From Paramecium pentaurelia (lineage: Eukaryota > Ciliophora > Oligohymenophorea > Peniculida > Parameciidae), in the NCBI GenBank assembly GCA_905183005.1, contig CAJJDO010000024.1, positions 63,083-127,082 on the forward strand: 64,000 nucleotides of DNA, in the 5' to 3' direction. The notes under the pieces were generated by a model, which had not been told where the DNA came from, searched no databases, and saw nothing but the letters and a program-made list of their open reading frames with translations. Shown piece by piece: positions 47,371 through 59,714 of this stretch (position 1 is the first letter of the stretch; the number at the start of each line of letters is the position of its first letter). Position numbers and translations under genes: made by a program.

Positions 47371-47512
47371 GAAAATTAAAACAAAATAAAGCTTAAAATC
47401 ATAAAAAGGAAATCGAGCACATACATAAGGAAAATAGGAAATTAAAAATTAATAAAAAATTAATAGATTATACGAATATATTTTGGAAGGGAATTATTGA
47501 GATATTACTTAA

Positions 47513-49236
47513 TCATATATATACATTTAATTCAATTTATTCTGGTTTTTATTCAATTAATTCTATGATATGCTATTACTTCTTATTACTTATTTTCTTA
47601 GTAAAAAACTAAAATAAAATAGATATTGTAATAATTAAGATTATTAACACACCTATATATAATAAATTATAAAGTTTGTGATATTAGATATCTTTTAATT
47701 ATTTCTATTCTTCTTAATGATTTTTTAATATAAAGGCTATAATTTATTAATATAATTACTATTTTAATGATTTTCTCCATAAAGATCAAAATAGAATTTA
47801 ACCTCGCCTCCAAGATTAGATTCCTAATAAATTAAAAAATAAATTATTTAACTTCTAGGTTTGAATTTATTAGTAGAAAAGGTATTATTATTAATTTATA
47901 GGATATTTAATTTACTAGTATCAATTTGATCTCTATTGAATATTTGATCATATTTAATATCTATGTAATATGCTTCAATAAGTTAAACATTATTAGAAAC
48001 AACGAAATATTAATTAGAACCATTAGATACACCATGATTAATGCATAAAATTTCAACAATATATTATTTTGGAGATAATACTTTGTTAAATTTCTCATTA
48101 TCATCCAAATTATATTAATATAATTTTATAATAAGTGGTTGAAATGGTAAGTAATTAATAAAATGTATTAAAGGAGGAAATTCAGTATTTAATAATTTAA
48201 GTGTTTATTCTTGATCTGGATAAAAGTTTTAAAAAAAATTAGAGTAAGTTTATTCTCCTAATTCTGGACTTATAGCAATAATACCTTTTAAAATTGAAAT
48301 ATAAATACCTTAGGATAGCATCCAATCAGCAGCTTCTCCATTTGCAGTATATTAGACTAATTCAATAGCATGACCTATTTTATAATTACCTTAAAATTAA
48401 CCATTTTACTTAAAGTCTTCATAAATAAGATATGGAACTCCATCTTTATCAAGATCCTCATTATCATAACTATAAGGTAAAACCCATAAATTTCCAAAAC
48501 AATGTAGATTCATAGCCATTTTAATATTATAATTTTCAACAACATATTTAATAGCTTATGTTTCTTTCTCTGAAAATGCAGCACTTCCTCTATAGGTTTC
48601 ATCACAAGGATCATTAGAACTACCAATATTATCATGACCAAAATGATATCCATAGTTTCTATTTAAATCAATTCCTGCTAATTCATCTAATTGATTACAA
48701 ATAATTGTTCTATTAAGATTTTTCCTTGTTAATGGTTAAAAATAATGTTTATTAAATTCATACTCAATTTCATTATATCCATCTATATTAACAAATGGGA
48801 CAATCCTTTATTTAATAAAAAATATATACATAATACAATTATGAGTAATCATATTAATATAATATGGATTCTTTTAATGTTTTACTTCCCATAAAATATA
48901 GAGAAATAAATATATATTCATTTACAAACTAGCTACTTCTCTAGAATGATGTAAACTAGTTATAAGCATCATTGGTTTATCTTTAGTAAAATTAGAGCAT
49001 AATGTATAAGAATATATAGTTTTATTAAGATAAGATTCTCCTATTTATTAAGAGTGAACAAGATTAGTAGTGTTTTCAAGTTCTTCAAATAAATTTTCAA
49101 CATCTTTAATTGCTAATCTACCTTAAGGTAATGAACCATTTATCAATTCATTTTTGATATGGTTAAGATCTTGATTAATTATACCCTTGTATTGAAAGGA
49201 TAAGAATGTTGGTATCAATTAAAATAAAATTATCAT
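47513..49236 (-). CDS. M14 zinc carboxypeptidase, membrane-anchored, 566 aa
   Basis: One intron (47737-47759, 23 nt) is needed to reach the C-terminal TM helix IGVLIILIITISILFQFF; total 567 codons. I place the start at ATG 49236 (MIILFQLIPTFLSF, a signal peptide), because the upstream ATG at 49290 would overlap bL36m. Zinc ligands: SLHHSREVAS (His, Glu) and MNLHCFGN (His). Substrate residues: NIDGYNEIE and IDLNRNYGYHFG (Asn-Arg). The catalytic Glu is probably in IAISPELGE. The enzyme should trim C-terminal residues in the secretory pathway or at the surface, held by one C-terminal helix with a cytosolic tail (KKISNKKQQH). Confidence 0.9.
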
Positions 49237-49251
49237 TAATATAATTAAATA
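49237..49251. promoter_or_regulatory. 15-bp gap between divergent M14 and bL36m start codons
   Basis: Assuming the M14 start at 49236, only 15 bp separates it from the bL36m ATG at 49252. A bidirectional promoter would have to overlap coding sequence. Confidence 0.5.
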
Positions 49252-49488
49252 ATGAAAGTAAAGAGTGCTTTGAAAAAGATGTGTGAACATTGTTATTTCT
49301 AAAGAAGAGGTAAAAAGGTGTATGTGAGATGCAAATCTGATCCTCGTCATAAATAGAGATAAGGAAATAAATTCTGTACAATTATAGGAAATCCCTATGT
49401 TGAGAATGGAATGTTCATCTAAATACCTCAATTTCCTGAATATCATATTGATTTCAAGGATTTTATTAAGAGGTTACCATTTATGTGA
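49252..49488 (+). CDS. MRPL36: Mitochondrial ribosomal protein bL36m
   Basis: Intronless, 78 aa. It begins with the conserved bL36 sequence MKVKSALKKMCEHC, then RRGKKVYVRCKSDPRHKQRQG, which carries the Cys-x2-Cys ... Cys ... His zinc-knuckle and the HKQRQG signature of the large-subunit protein L36. Bacterial L36 is about 38 aa; here a further 38 residues follow (GNPYVENGMFIQIPQF and a basic end). No mitochondrial presequence is evident, since the L36 core begins at Met1, so targeting may be internal. It lies head-to-head with the M14 peptidase. Confidence 0.9.
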
Positions 49489-49695
49489 GTTAATTATAAA
49501 AAGAGCATACAAATAATCATTATATACTATTGTGTTTCAAAATTAAATTTAGTTGTGAAAATTTGTTTTTATGCACAACATAATTTAATTATCAACTTTT
49601 ATAAAATCATAAAGAACAAATATAAGCTTATAAAAATTAAATATAATTACAATAATATTAAATATATTGTAAATATAATTAGATATCTAATATTT

Positions 49696-50299
49696 TCATA
49701 ATTATTTAAGCTATTATACTTCTTGTCGCCAGGATAGACTAAATTCATTTACTTTTGATAAGAATTCTTCTTAAAAATTGGAATCTCTATTGATATGTTT
49801 TAAATCAATTAATTTAGGTATTGGTTTTTACACTTAATCATATTCTTTTAATTGGCCATATACACTATTTTGAATATCATTTTATTTTAATGTTTCTAGA
49901 GTCTATTTCAAATCTTCATTTTCTTTAAGGATAGGAATCTTGATTTGCTTCAACATCTCAAGATTTTTGGACCATAGATGACTTGCCTATTATTCATATG
50001 ATTATATTATTTGGAACATTTGGCTTAATAGATCGAGCAAATCAGGGACTGTGGTATAGCCTGAGGAATGAATACTTTCTCTTCACTTTGAATTGATTTC
50101 AATTTTTAATGAATGGAATACGCATTACTATTGGAAGATGATGTCTATCTCTAAGAAATTGGCATTTTTGGGGGTGAAAACTAAGGACTCGACTTTCTCT
50201 TGTTTTTGTTCTTTCTATGAATATATAAACAATTTCATTTTACCTTAACTTATAGTCGATTAATTTTTGAACTAGGATGTTTTGGGAAATTTGATTCAT
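49696..50299 (-). CDS. Helical protein, 182 aa
   Basis: Start MNQISQNILVQKLIDYKLR; introns 50215-50243 (29 nt) and 50061-50086 (26 nt) give 183 codons. The N-terminus is basic and Ser/Pro-rich (SPQFSPPKMPISQRQTSS). The C-terminal two thirds are helical with LLDLLSQMFQIIQSYEQQ and LKENEDLKQTLETLKQN, ending SWRQEVQQLKQL. No family recognised. It is convergent with bL36m (207 bp gap) and tandem with the HSF gene. Confidence 0.6.
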
Positions 50300-50508
50300 T
50301 TTTAATTTAATTTTAGAAGTGAATAATATAAACTCTAACGTGATATATAATTATTCTTAAAGATAAAAGATATTTTACTTTAATACTCTCTATTTAATAA
50401 TTAGAATTAAGATAATATTCTAAATTTAGAAACTCATTTAATTATTACTAGATTTAAGATTTCTATAAGTCTTTATTTGAGTATTAAACTTAAGTGATAC
50501 ATAAGTGA

Positions 50509-51872
50509 TCAAATAGTTAATAATTTAATATGATAAGATTTTAAGAATAATGTTAAATTGAGAATAGCTTTTAAGTATAAAAGGATATAGATTTAGTTTA
50601 TTAAATAATTAAATATTTAGAAGCACAATAACATTTTTTCATGCTGGCTAATAGAGACTGAACTATTTAAGTTAAATTTATGAGTTACTTTATCTGGATC
50701 TTTAGAATCTGTTGTGGATGTATGAGATGGACTAGCTATTCTATAAGGGGAATTCTACAAACTTGATTACAAAGAGTAGTTATTGCTGGCTAGATTATAT
50801 TTGTGATTTAATTTTACGTAAATATGAATTAATGTTTGGGGCAGGTAATGCTAATTATTATTAGGGATGTTAACGATTGTATGTAAATACATTAGGATCA
50901 AATTAGAAACAGAATTCTTAGAATTCTTTTAACATATATAATTTTTACATTAATTCTATCTTGAAAATAGATAATGGATTGGACTATTATATTAATAATG
51001 TGAATAGGGTGATCCAATTTAATTATATTAGTTGTTTTCATTATATGGTACTATGTAATTGGATTCAGATCTACCAGGAGAATGCTCTTCATAAGAATTT
51101 TTGAGAATATCACCTATCTAAATTGCTATTATTGTTATATTAATGAAATTTTCATACCAATTTAAGGTAGATTAGAAACAATTTTAGTTAGAAGAATGGA
51201 AATCGTATCAAATTTTTTATTAAACTGTTGTTACATTTGATTTAGACACTTTATTATAGATAATCTTATTACTTGTAAAACTGAATGATTTGAACGGCTA
51301 ACAGTAGCATTAGATTCAGCAGAAGCTGTAAAATCAGCTTGCATTTTAGTTTATGTATTTTAAATCTCTCTTACTATTTGTCTCATCTCCTCATGCTCTC
51401 TTTTATAGTTTTCAAGTTCTTAATTATTGTCTTTTGTTTCTATTTTTTATTCTGACTCTTCTTAGTTTCTTCTTCGAATATACTGGAGCATACTTCTAAA
51501 AACAGAATTATTCAGATTTCATACTTGAGACCTCGTCTAAACCATTTATGTCTGAATTCACTTTGCCCATATTAGTTTTTAGTTTTCTTAAAATTGTACA
51601 TGTTCAACTATCTAATGTAAAAAGCACTTTAACCTCAGAAAACTTGGATAGTTTTTATGTTTGAAATAATTCGCAAGTACTTTTGATGCCAATTCATTAG
51701 TATTGAAAACAATGAACGCATTGCCTTCTTAATTCCATCCTATTATGTGTGATAATGATGAATTCTCAAAATGATATGAAATTCTTACTTCAAGTATCTC
51801 ATATGTTTTTAAAAGGAATGATGGTACATTGACTTTGAGAGGGGGAAGTTCATTGATGTCTTAATTTGACAT
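50509..51872 (-). CDS. Heat-shock factor (HSF-type) transcription regulator, about 400 aa
   Basis: Six introns (51612-51633, 51496-51524, 51249-51272, 51126-51157, 50926-50948, 50790-50817) give exactly 402 codons. The winged-helix HSF DNA-binding domain spans residues 15-115: VPSFLLKTYEI, IIGWNQEGNAFIVFNTNELA, LANYFKHKNYPSFLRQLNMY, NFKKTKNQYGQSEFRHKWF and RRG. A basic segment (QYIRRRNQEE) and a helical heptad region (ELENYKREHEEMRQIV) follow, where HSF trimerises. The C-terminal half is Ser/Pro/Gln-rich (NSPYRIASPSHTS), typical of a regulatory or activation region. The last 45 codons are hydrophobic and less certain, so the real stop may be slightly earlier. Confidence 0.88.
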
Positions 51873-52296
51873 TATAATAATATTAGGAATTTTCAAGAAT
51901 TTAAAAGACTCTAAAACTAAAAATTCTAATGTTATAATTAAATATCTCATTTCTAAAAGACAATAAAGATCTATTGCTTGAATTATTTATAATTATCATC
52001 AATATGGATTGAAGATTTACATGATGTTATATTTTTATATAAAACTAATTTTTATATAATAACAATAAATATTTAATATTGATTCTAATATTGTTGATTT
52101 TGTGGCTATAGAATTCTGATCTCAGATAAAAAATTAATATTTTTGTCTTAATTTCAGAAAACAATCAAATATTGAATAAATATGTATAAAATTAGAAGAT
52201 TCTACCTCACAGAATAATAAATACTTAATTTCTAATTATATCAATATTAACATAAAATTATATCATATTTTTTACTAAGATAATGATAATATGAAA
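51873..52296. other. Intergenic region without visible gene
   Basis: About 420 bp upstream of the HSF gene and downstream of the methyltransferase, same strand. AT-rich; should carry the HSF promoter. I could not identify canonical nGAAn heat-shock element arrays with confidence. Confidence 0.4.
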
Positions 52297-52836
52297 TCAT
52301 AAATATGTTGAAGTATAGTAACGAGCATGAGTCTTATCTTTAATTATTTCATCAACTTAATTCCAACCCCATTTAATTACTGGTCTTTTATGAGGAGAAA
52401 GTATAATCATATGTTTAGAAATCATGGCTAATTACATACATAAACCTGGCAATAAGGAATCATCAGCTAAATGCATTGCATAACTACAAATAATTAATGA
52501 ATATTCATGATCTCCAATTTATCCATCTGCAATCTATTCAAACGAAATAGGTAGACATTCATCTCCAGTTCTTTTTTTGAATGCTTACATAGTGTAAGGA
52601 TCCATTGCTACAATATTTTTGACTCCCAAAGATTTTAAAATTAGTGTGATTTCTCCACTACCACATGCTAAATCAAGAACTTTTATTAATTTTGGTTTCC
52701 ATTTAGCTAAGGCAATCAAAAGGACCTATTTTATTTTATCTTCATGAGGATTTTTATAATTAGATCCATATTCTTGATAATACTATTCATGTCCTATTTA
52801 TTCATAACCTTCTCTTATTGATTAAAACTAATTCAT
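52297..52836 (-). CDS. Class I SAM-dependent methyltransferase, 179 aa
   Basis: Intronless from MNQFQSIREGYEQIGHEQYY. The Rossmann SAM-binding motif I reads VLDLACGSGEIT; motif II is IVAMDPYTMQAF with the acidic residue that contacts ribose; motif IV/V is YSLIICSYAMHL. The end HMIILSPHKRP plus WNQVDEIIK resembles small uncharacterised eukaryotic methyltransferases. The substrate cannot be deduced. Its ATG is 9 bp from the CBS ATG on the other strand. Confidence 0.8.
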
Positions 52837-52845
52837 ATTTAATTA
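52837..52845. promoter_or_regulatory. 9-bp gap between divergent methyltransferase and CBS start codons
   Basis: The sequence atttaatta alone separates the two start codons. No alternative downstream ATG exists near the methyltransferase N-terminus, and the next Met in CBS is in its catalytic core (MIRLNKIP), so the distance is hard to avoid. Confidence 0.6.
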
Positions 52846-54399
52846 ATGATTCAAGACTTATCTAAAGACACAATCCAATGTACTTACAAAAGAGGTGCAA
52901 ATGAATAACCTCCAACACCACATTCAAAAATAGAATTTGTTCCCTTTAAGAAAATATACAATGATGCACTTGATGCTGTAGGTCACACTCCTATGATTCG
53001 TTTAAATAAAATCCCAAAAGAATATGGCTTAAAATGTGAAGTGCTTGTTAAGTGTGAATTTTTAAATGTGGGTGGATCACTCAAAGATAGAATTGGTGTT
53101 AGAATGGTTTTGGATGCTGAAAAATAAGGTCGTCTTGGACCAGGTAAATCACTTGTTGAAGCCACTTCTGGAAACACAGGAGTAGGATTAGCATTGGCTT
53201 GTGCTGTTAGAGGATATCCTTTAGTAATAACAATGCCTGAAAAGATGTCTTAAGAAAAATAAGATGTCCTTACAGGTCTAGGTGCTAAGGTTATTAGAAC
53301 ACCAACAGAAGCTGCTTGGTATGAACCTGAATCATTGATTTAAGTGGCCAAGAAGATGGCTACTGATGATCCCAATGTTATATTATTAGATTAATATTCT
53401 AATCCTTCCAATCCTTTGGCTCATTATGAAGGTACAGCTGAAGAAATCCTATGGGCATGTGATGATAAATTGGATGCTGTTATTATTTCTACAGGAACTG
53501 GTGGTACAATTACTGGAGTTGGTAGAAAAATTCATGAAAGAGTTCCAGGATGTAAAGTTATTGCTGTCGATCCCTATGGATCTGATTTAGCCTTACCTTA
53601 AGAGGTTAATAAAACAGACATTAAAACATATAAAGTTGAAGGAATTGGTTATGACTTTATTCCAAAAGTTTTAGATAGAGTAAAATCATAAACTATTATT
53701 ATAGACTGAAATTGACGGTTGGGTTAAAACAGTTGATTATGATAGTTTACTTATGGCAAGGAAATTATTATCTTAAGAAGGATTGTTATGTGGTGGTTCT
53801 TCTGGTGCAACTGTATGGGGAGCTTTGGAATGGGCCAAATCTTAAAATTTTACAGAAAATTAAAGAGTAATTATATCTATATGATAATCTTTTTAGATTG
53901 TCATCATTTTACCTGATAATATTAGAAATTATATCACTAAACATTTGAGCAAGACATGGATGATAGAAAATAAATTTATTCCTTATGATGAATTAAAAGA
54001 GACTGGACATCCATTAGCTGGAAGACCTATTACTGATTTGAATTTACATGATATTTAATCTTTAGATGTAACAACAGCAACCATTGGATAATGTTTGGAA
54101 ATCTTAAAGACACAACCTGCTGTTCCACTCTAAGAGAATGGTAAATTATTGTCAGTTGTTTTCGAAAAGAAAATATTGGCTGGAATTGTTAATAAAAAAT
54201 TGAATCATGTATTATTACAATATTATTTAAGGCTGATCTTGCTAAAAAAGTTCATTCTAAAGAATTTGTCCTTGTTCCAAATACACTTGATCTTAATTAA
54301 TTAGAGAGAATTGTAGAGAGACATGATGTAGTCTTTGTTGAAGATGGAGATAAACTCAAGTATGTCACACCTAGAGATTTATTGGGACTCTTTGCATGA
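52846..54399 (+). CDS. CBS: Cystathionine beta-synthase
   Basis: 491 aa with introns 53680-53704, 53867-53896 and 54209-54231. CBS condenses serine and homocysteine to cystathionine with PLP. The PLP lysine is in GGSLKDRI; the substrate loop is TSGNTGVGLALA; the phosphate-binding loop is STGTGGTITGVG; EGIGYDFIP and LCGGSSGATVW are characteristic of CBS over O-acetylserine lyases. The C-terminal 110 residues are a CBS-pair (Bateman) domain ending VEDGDKLKYVTPRDLLGLF. The N-terminus contains a Cys-12 and Pro25-His26 spaced much like the haem ligands of animal CBS (see findings). The 30-nt second intron contains an in-frame TGA. Confidence 0.95.
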
Positions 54400-54453
54400 T
54401 ATATTTAATATGAATAACAAAAATATAATTTTAATTTTCTTTATAATAAAATA

Positions 54454-56609
54454 ATGGAATTTATTAGAGTCAAAAAATTTACAGATCCTTTGTTTTATGA
54501 AAAGAAATCAAAATTTAAAGAAGATCCTTAAACAAGAATTACAGCTTATCATTATTCAGATTAAGCAATAACACTTGGTTTGAGCAATGGATAAATGATG
54601 CAATTTAGAAAAAAAGGATTTGATACTAAACATTTCTTACAATCTAAAGATTATGAAATCTTAAAACCTGTAGAGAATAAAAATAATCACAAAGGAGAAA
54701 TAAGATGTTTAATAATTGAGAAATTTTCTGACAGTTATTATATATTCACAGGTAGTGCTGATCGTACTATAAAATTATGGGAAAATGATATCAAGAAAGG
54801 TTGTATATAAACTTTATTTGGTCACACTGGATCTATAATGGCCTTAGCATTTGCTTAAGATAGTCTATTTTCAGCTAGTAATGATAAAGTATTAAGAATT
54901 TGGAAATAAGAGAGTGGAAGAGAGTTTATGTATCATCCATGGTTTGTAACTGTATAAATAATTTATGATTTTTCAATGAAGAAATCTTTGAATCAGCAAT
55001 CATATATAACAGCATTTTTAGTAAAGATGCCTCAATTTTAACTTTATGCAGGTGATACTGATGGTTCATTGCATTTATTTATGAATTCATAACCAACTCT
55101 TCAATAATAATAGACATATGTAAAGTTAGAAAAAAGTTTTTTTACTTTCCATCGATTACATGTGATATAAATTATAGAAGTTGAAAAAGACAATGCAATA
55201 TTCTCAATAGCATTTGATTAAAAAATATTAGGTTATGGTGAATCTGGTGGTAAATTCTTTAGTTATAAAAATCCTCATAAATGCCTATTTACATCAATTA
55301 GATGGAGTCAAACTCATTAAGAATTGATAGCTTCTGATGAATAAGGCAGAGTATATTTTATGAACATTTCTAGTGATAAATAGGTATTAGAATTCAAATT
55401 ATACGAATGCAAAATCTTAGGAATAGATCTTATAGGTATATTCTTATTATTATTAAAGATCATTTGGAAGCATTGGTTGTATATACAGAATAATTTATTG
55501 ATGTTTTGAGAATTAAAAGGGGTGTTAGAACAGGAAATCTTTTAGATTAACACAAAGGACCAGTTATTGAAATATTAGGTATAGATTGTCCTTAAGAATT
55601 TGAACCAAAGAAATTGGTATCAGCCTCTTTAGACAATACAATAAGAGTTTGGGATTCAAAGGACATGTCTTGTATATCTACAATTGAAACAGGTGAGAAA
55701 AATGAAATTTCTAGTATGCATTATTTAACAAATGCAAATCTAGTAGCTACTGGACATGACAATGGTGAAATCAGATTATGGAATATAGAAATAGGATCAT
55801 TTTTAATTATTGATTAAAGTAAAGCTAAATCTAAACATAATAATACTGTTTGTGCATTAACAAGTTGTACATTTGATAGTGAAGAATATATGTTTAGTAG
55901 TGGTTATGATGGTAGAATAAATGTTTGGGAGATCTTTGAACGTAAATAACGATTAATGGCTAGTTATATTATGCCTTAATTAAAATAGTCATTATTAGCC
56001 AATCCTAAATCTACAGCAGATTCATTAGGCAATGAAATTCTGTGTCTTTTATTTGATAAGACAACAAAAAGAATTATTGCAGCTGGAAATAAATGTACAA
56101 TTTATTTAATTAATATGTTCACTTATGAACATGATGATTCATTTGTTGGTCATTAAGATAGCATAACTTGTTTGGCTTTAGATGGCAAAATTCTATTTAG
56201 TGGTTCTCATGATAAGACTATAAGATTATGGAATTTGAATAATAATTAAGCACTTACTTATTTTTCAGGATTAGATCATCCTATTTAAAAATTATTAGTA
56301 ATTCCAGAAACTGGATATTTAGTAAGTGTAGGTAATGGATTACTTTTAATTTGGGATTATCCTAATAAGAAAGTTGTTTCTAAATTTACAAAACCTGAAA
56401 CATTTAAATGTATAGCTTATTTAGATAGAGCCTTATTTATTGGAACAGAAGAAAACAATATTCATAGTTATAATTAAGAGAACAATTTTGAAGATATAGA
56501 TAATTAATATTAAATGATAGATGTTAATTAAGAGATAGATGACGATTATATGAAAAAAATTATAGAATAAAACTAACAAATATTACAAGAATTTCAATAA
56601 TAATAATGA
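54454..56609 (+). CDS. WD40-repeat protein, 710 aa
   Basis: Start MEFIRVKKFTDPLFYEKK; one intron at 55436-55458 (23 nt); 711 codons. At least ten WD-like repeats are visible: IFTGSADRTIKLWE, LFSASNDKVLRIWK, LVSASLDNTIRVWDSKDM, LVATGHDNGEIRLWN, MFSSGYDGRINVWE, LFSGSHDKTIRLWN and others, forming probably two propellers. The C-terminus is acidic and Gln-rich. Such double-propeller proteins are common scaffolds, for example in cilia or ubiquitin ligases; I cannot assign which. It starts 54 bp after CBS on the same strand and converges on Lon, 13 bp away. Confidence 0.85.
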
Positions 56610-56622
56610 TTCAGTTACATAT

Positions 56623-59591
56623 TCAACAATTAATTGATTATTAAATTTACTCTTTTTATCTATTTTAAATTGTTTCATAAATTCCATTCTTAATTGTATT
56701 TACTGTATAATTAACATTTCCAATCTATTAATCAAAAATCAAATCGTAAATTTATTGATAGTCAGTCACGAAATACAAATTGAGTCCCTTTAACAATTAA
56801 GTTGGTAAATTCAAAGCATCTCCTAAATTAGCATAAGGCAATATGACATCTACTATATCTAATGTTTTTGCAGCAATAAGCTTTTATTATAGACCACCTT
56901 AAATAATAATAGAATTTACCAATTTTACAGACTTGCCCATTCAAAGAGATTTCTCCAGTCATAGCTAAATTACTAGGGACTGTAAAGTTAGTAACTAAAC
57001 TTATTAAAGCAGTGGTTATAGCTGTACCTGCTGAAGGTCCATCCTTAGGAGTAGCTCCTTCATTAAAATGCATATGGATTGCTGATTTTGATAATTATAG
57101 TTTTTATTCTTCATTTAGATATTTATAAGCATTAATTTTAGCTAACTTTAATGATTCTTATAAAACTAATTTAATATTTCCAGATGCTATAATCTATCCT
57201 TTCTTTTCTAATTCACTTTCATCAAAACAACTTTCAACACTTAAAACATGTCCTATCATACCTCCTACTGTTAGAATATTAACTTAACCAGGTGGAAACT
57301 TTTTAACTGATCTTTATTCTAATTAAATATCAAATATAGGTGGTCCTAAATATTAAGATATAAGTTCTAAGTTATTATCCTTGGTTAAATCTAAAGTTTA
57401 AATTGTAGGATCAAATACAACTTAATTTAATTCATCCACTTTATCACATAGATTAGGATTAGCTGTTAATAAATTAGTTGCATGTTTTCTAGCAATCTTT
57501 TCTAAACATCTTTTTAATTCTCTAACTCCACTCTCTTAATAACACCATGCTTTAATTATTTTAATTAAAGTTTCATTATCATATTTAATCATTTATTATT
57601 TTATTCCATTACTTTCTATACTTTTATTTACAAGGAAATTAGTAGCAATCTATAACTTTTCTTCTTAAATATATGCTTAAATATCAATTGTTTCTAATCT
57701 ATTTTTAAGTGGTTCTAACATTTAAAGTGTATCATTTGATGTTAAAATAAATATCACATGTGAAAAATCTACACTAATATCCATATAATGATCAGTAAAG
57801 TTATGATTCTCTTCAGGATTCAAAATCTCCAATAATGTATAATATGGATCTGCTCCACCTGATTAATGTTTTGAAACTTTATCCAATTCATCTAAAATAA
57901 ATACAGGATTCATAGTATTTGATTTTATTAATTCTCTTATAAATACACCTGGCATTGAATCAACATATGTTCTTTTATGTCCTTTAAAGAATGTTGGATC
58001 TGCTACACCTGCACAAGATATGAATCTAGAATTTCTTTTTAAAGCCTTGGCAATACTTTTTGCAATTGATGTTTTACCAGTTCCTGGTGGACCATTTAAA
58101 AGAAGTATAAAACCTTTAGCTTTTTAACCTGAATTCTTTAATTTATTGACTGAAATCATTTCAATAATTCTTTCCTTTACTTTTTCTAATCCTTCTATTT
58201 CTTTATTTAAAATATCTTTTGCATATTAAATATCCCATTAAACAGGCTATAATATTTAGATTTAATTTTTACAGTAAATTTAGAAAAAGGAATACTGAAA
58301 ACTTCATCAAGATAGGAATTAATCTTATGGAATTCAGAACTTTATTTATCAAGAAGACTAAATCTTTCAATTTCTCTTTTTACTTTTTCTCTTGATGATT
58401 CATCTGGAATAAGTGAGAGTTTATCTTAATATTTTTTAACCAAAACCGATTGCTTTTGCTAAATTAATGAATTAAGTACCTTCTCTCCTACTTAAGATTA
58501 AGATCCACCAGATCCTCCATAAGATTATGAATTTGGAGTATCTTTCAAATAATTCTATCTAATATATTCAGTTGCTAATTTAGCTAATGTTTATTAATGC
58601 AATTTCAATAATGATGAATCTGATTCTTTGAAATGTTTATTTACTAAATCTAATACTCCTGACATATTTTCAAGTTGCTTTCTTAAAATGAATAATCTTT
58701 CAATATATGTTTGACTTTCTAATAATTATTAAACAAATTAAGATGTATTTAATTTCAAATTACTAGTTTATAATTTTGAAAGACCAGCAGCAACTTAATA
58801 AACTAATTCATCTATTTAAGTAGGTGTTAATTTTTCGCTTGAATCAAGAAGGGATTATTTCACATCTGTAAATGCTTCTATTCTATCTACTTAAGCCAAT
58901 TTTCTGATTTAAGATACAAGGGAAATTATCTATTTAATTTCATTTTTAACATCAATTTATTATTCTGCTTAAGTAAGAGGTCTATCTTTATAGGGTATTC
59001 CTTATGCAAAAATACCATCTGGAGTCATTTCAATTTTGGTTATTTTGAATCTGTAATTTTTCTATCTTATTGCATTAAATAACTTACAGACTTTGAAATT
59101 ATATCTAAATTAAATGTATTACTCATTGGATCATTGATTAAAATGTTTCCATTTGCATCTCTTTATTCCAATACTTTGAGTTCAGAATTTAAATTTTTTT
59201 CAACCTATTTACTTAAAGCAATTCCAATTGTAAAGATTTCACCATTGTCTGGTGATATGATAGTGTAAAGAAGTGGCTTAGTTATACGTTTGAGATTCCC
59301 TATCTTTATTTGACAATTCATAGGATTATTCGGAAAGATAGGCTGGACTGAACTAAAAAGACAAAAATCAGTTGAGTTTATTTTAGAGTCAATCTCATCA
59401 GGATCACATGAGTAATTTTAAAGAGGGATTGTTTTCAACTTAATGTTAGAGTTGTTGTTAAAACCTAATTAATAATACAATCACAACTTACCATTACTAA
59501 ATCCATAAACACATTTATGTCGTAAAGGGATTGCACATCTATTTATCCATAATTAAGGACGACGGAAAAGGAATCTACTCAAACTACGCAT
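56623..59591 (-). CDS. LONP1: Mitochondrial Lon protease
   Basis: 955 aa with introns 59465-59491, 59062-59087, 58247-58272 and 56898-56919 (27, 26, 26, 22 nt). Lon is an AAA+ serine protease that degrades damaged matrix proteins. The N-terminus MRSLSRFLFRRPQLW is a good mitochondrial presequence. AAA+ motifs: Walker A NGPPGTGKTSIAKSI, Walker B VFILDELDK, sensor SNDT and arginine-rich KNRLETIDI. The protease domain has the Ser-Lys dyad: ATPKDGPSAGTAITTALISL (Ser) and GGLQQKLIAAKTLDIVDVIL (Lys). GGVMIGHVLSVES-type linker precedes it. Intron positions are supported by the conserved text they interrupt. The N-terminal substrate-binding domain is diverged. Confidence 0.95.
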
Positions 59592-59714
59592 TTTAGATAT
59601 TTATATATTTTAAAATTATTTTATTTAAGGTATGTAGAAGTTCTTAACCAACACATACAATTTAATCATTATTTATCAATATCACACTAATTAATATATA
59701 GATTTATCAATAAA

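Noticed and set aside
49237..49290. Longer M14 peptidase start at ATG 49290
   Set aside because: It would overlap the conserved first 13 codons of bL36m on the other strand; the internal ATG at 49236 gives a clean signal peptide.
49219..49446. Minus-strand 75-codon open frame antisense to bL36m
   Set aside because: Lies opposite a strongly conserved ribosomal protein gene and shows no coding character.
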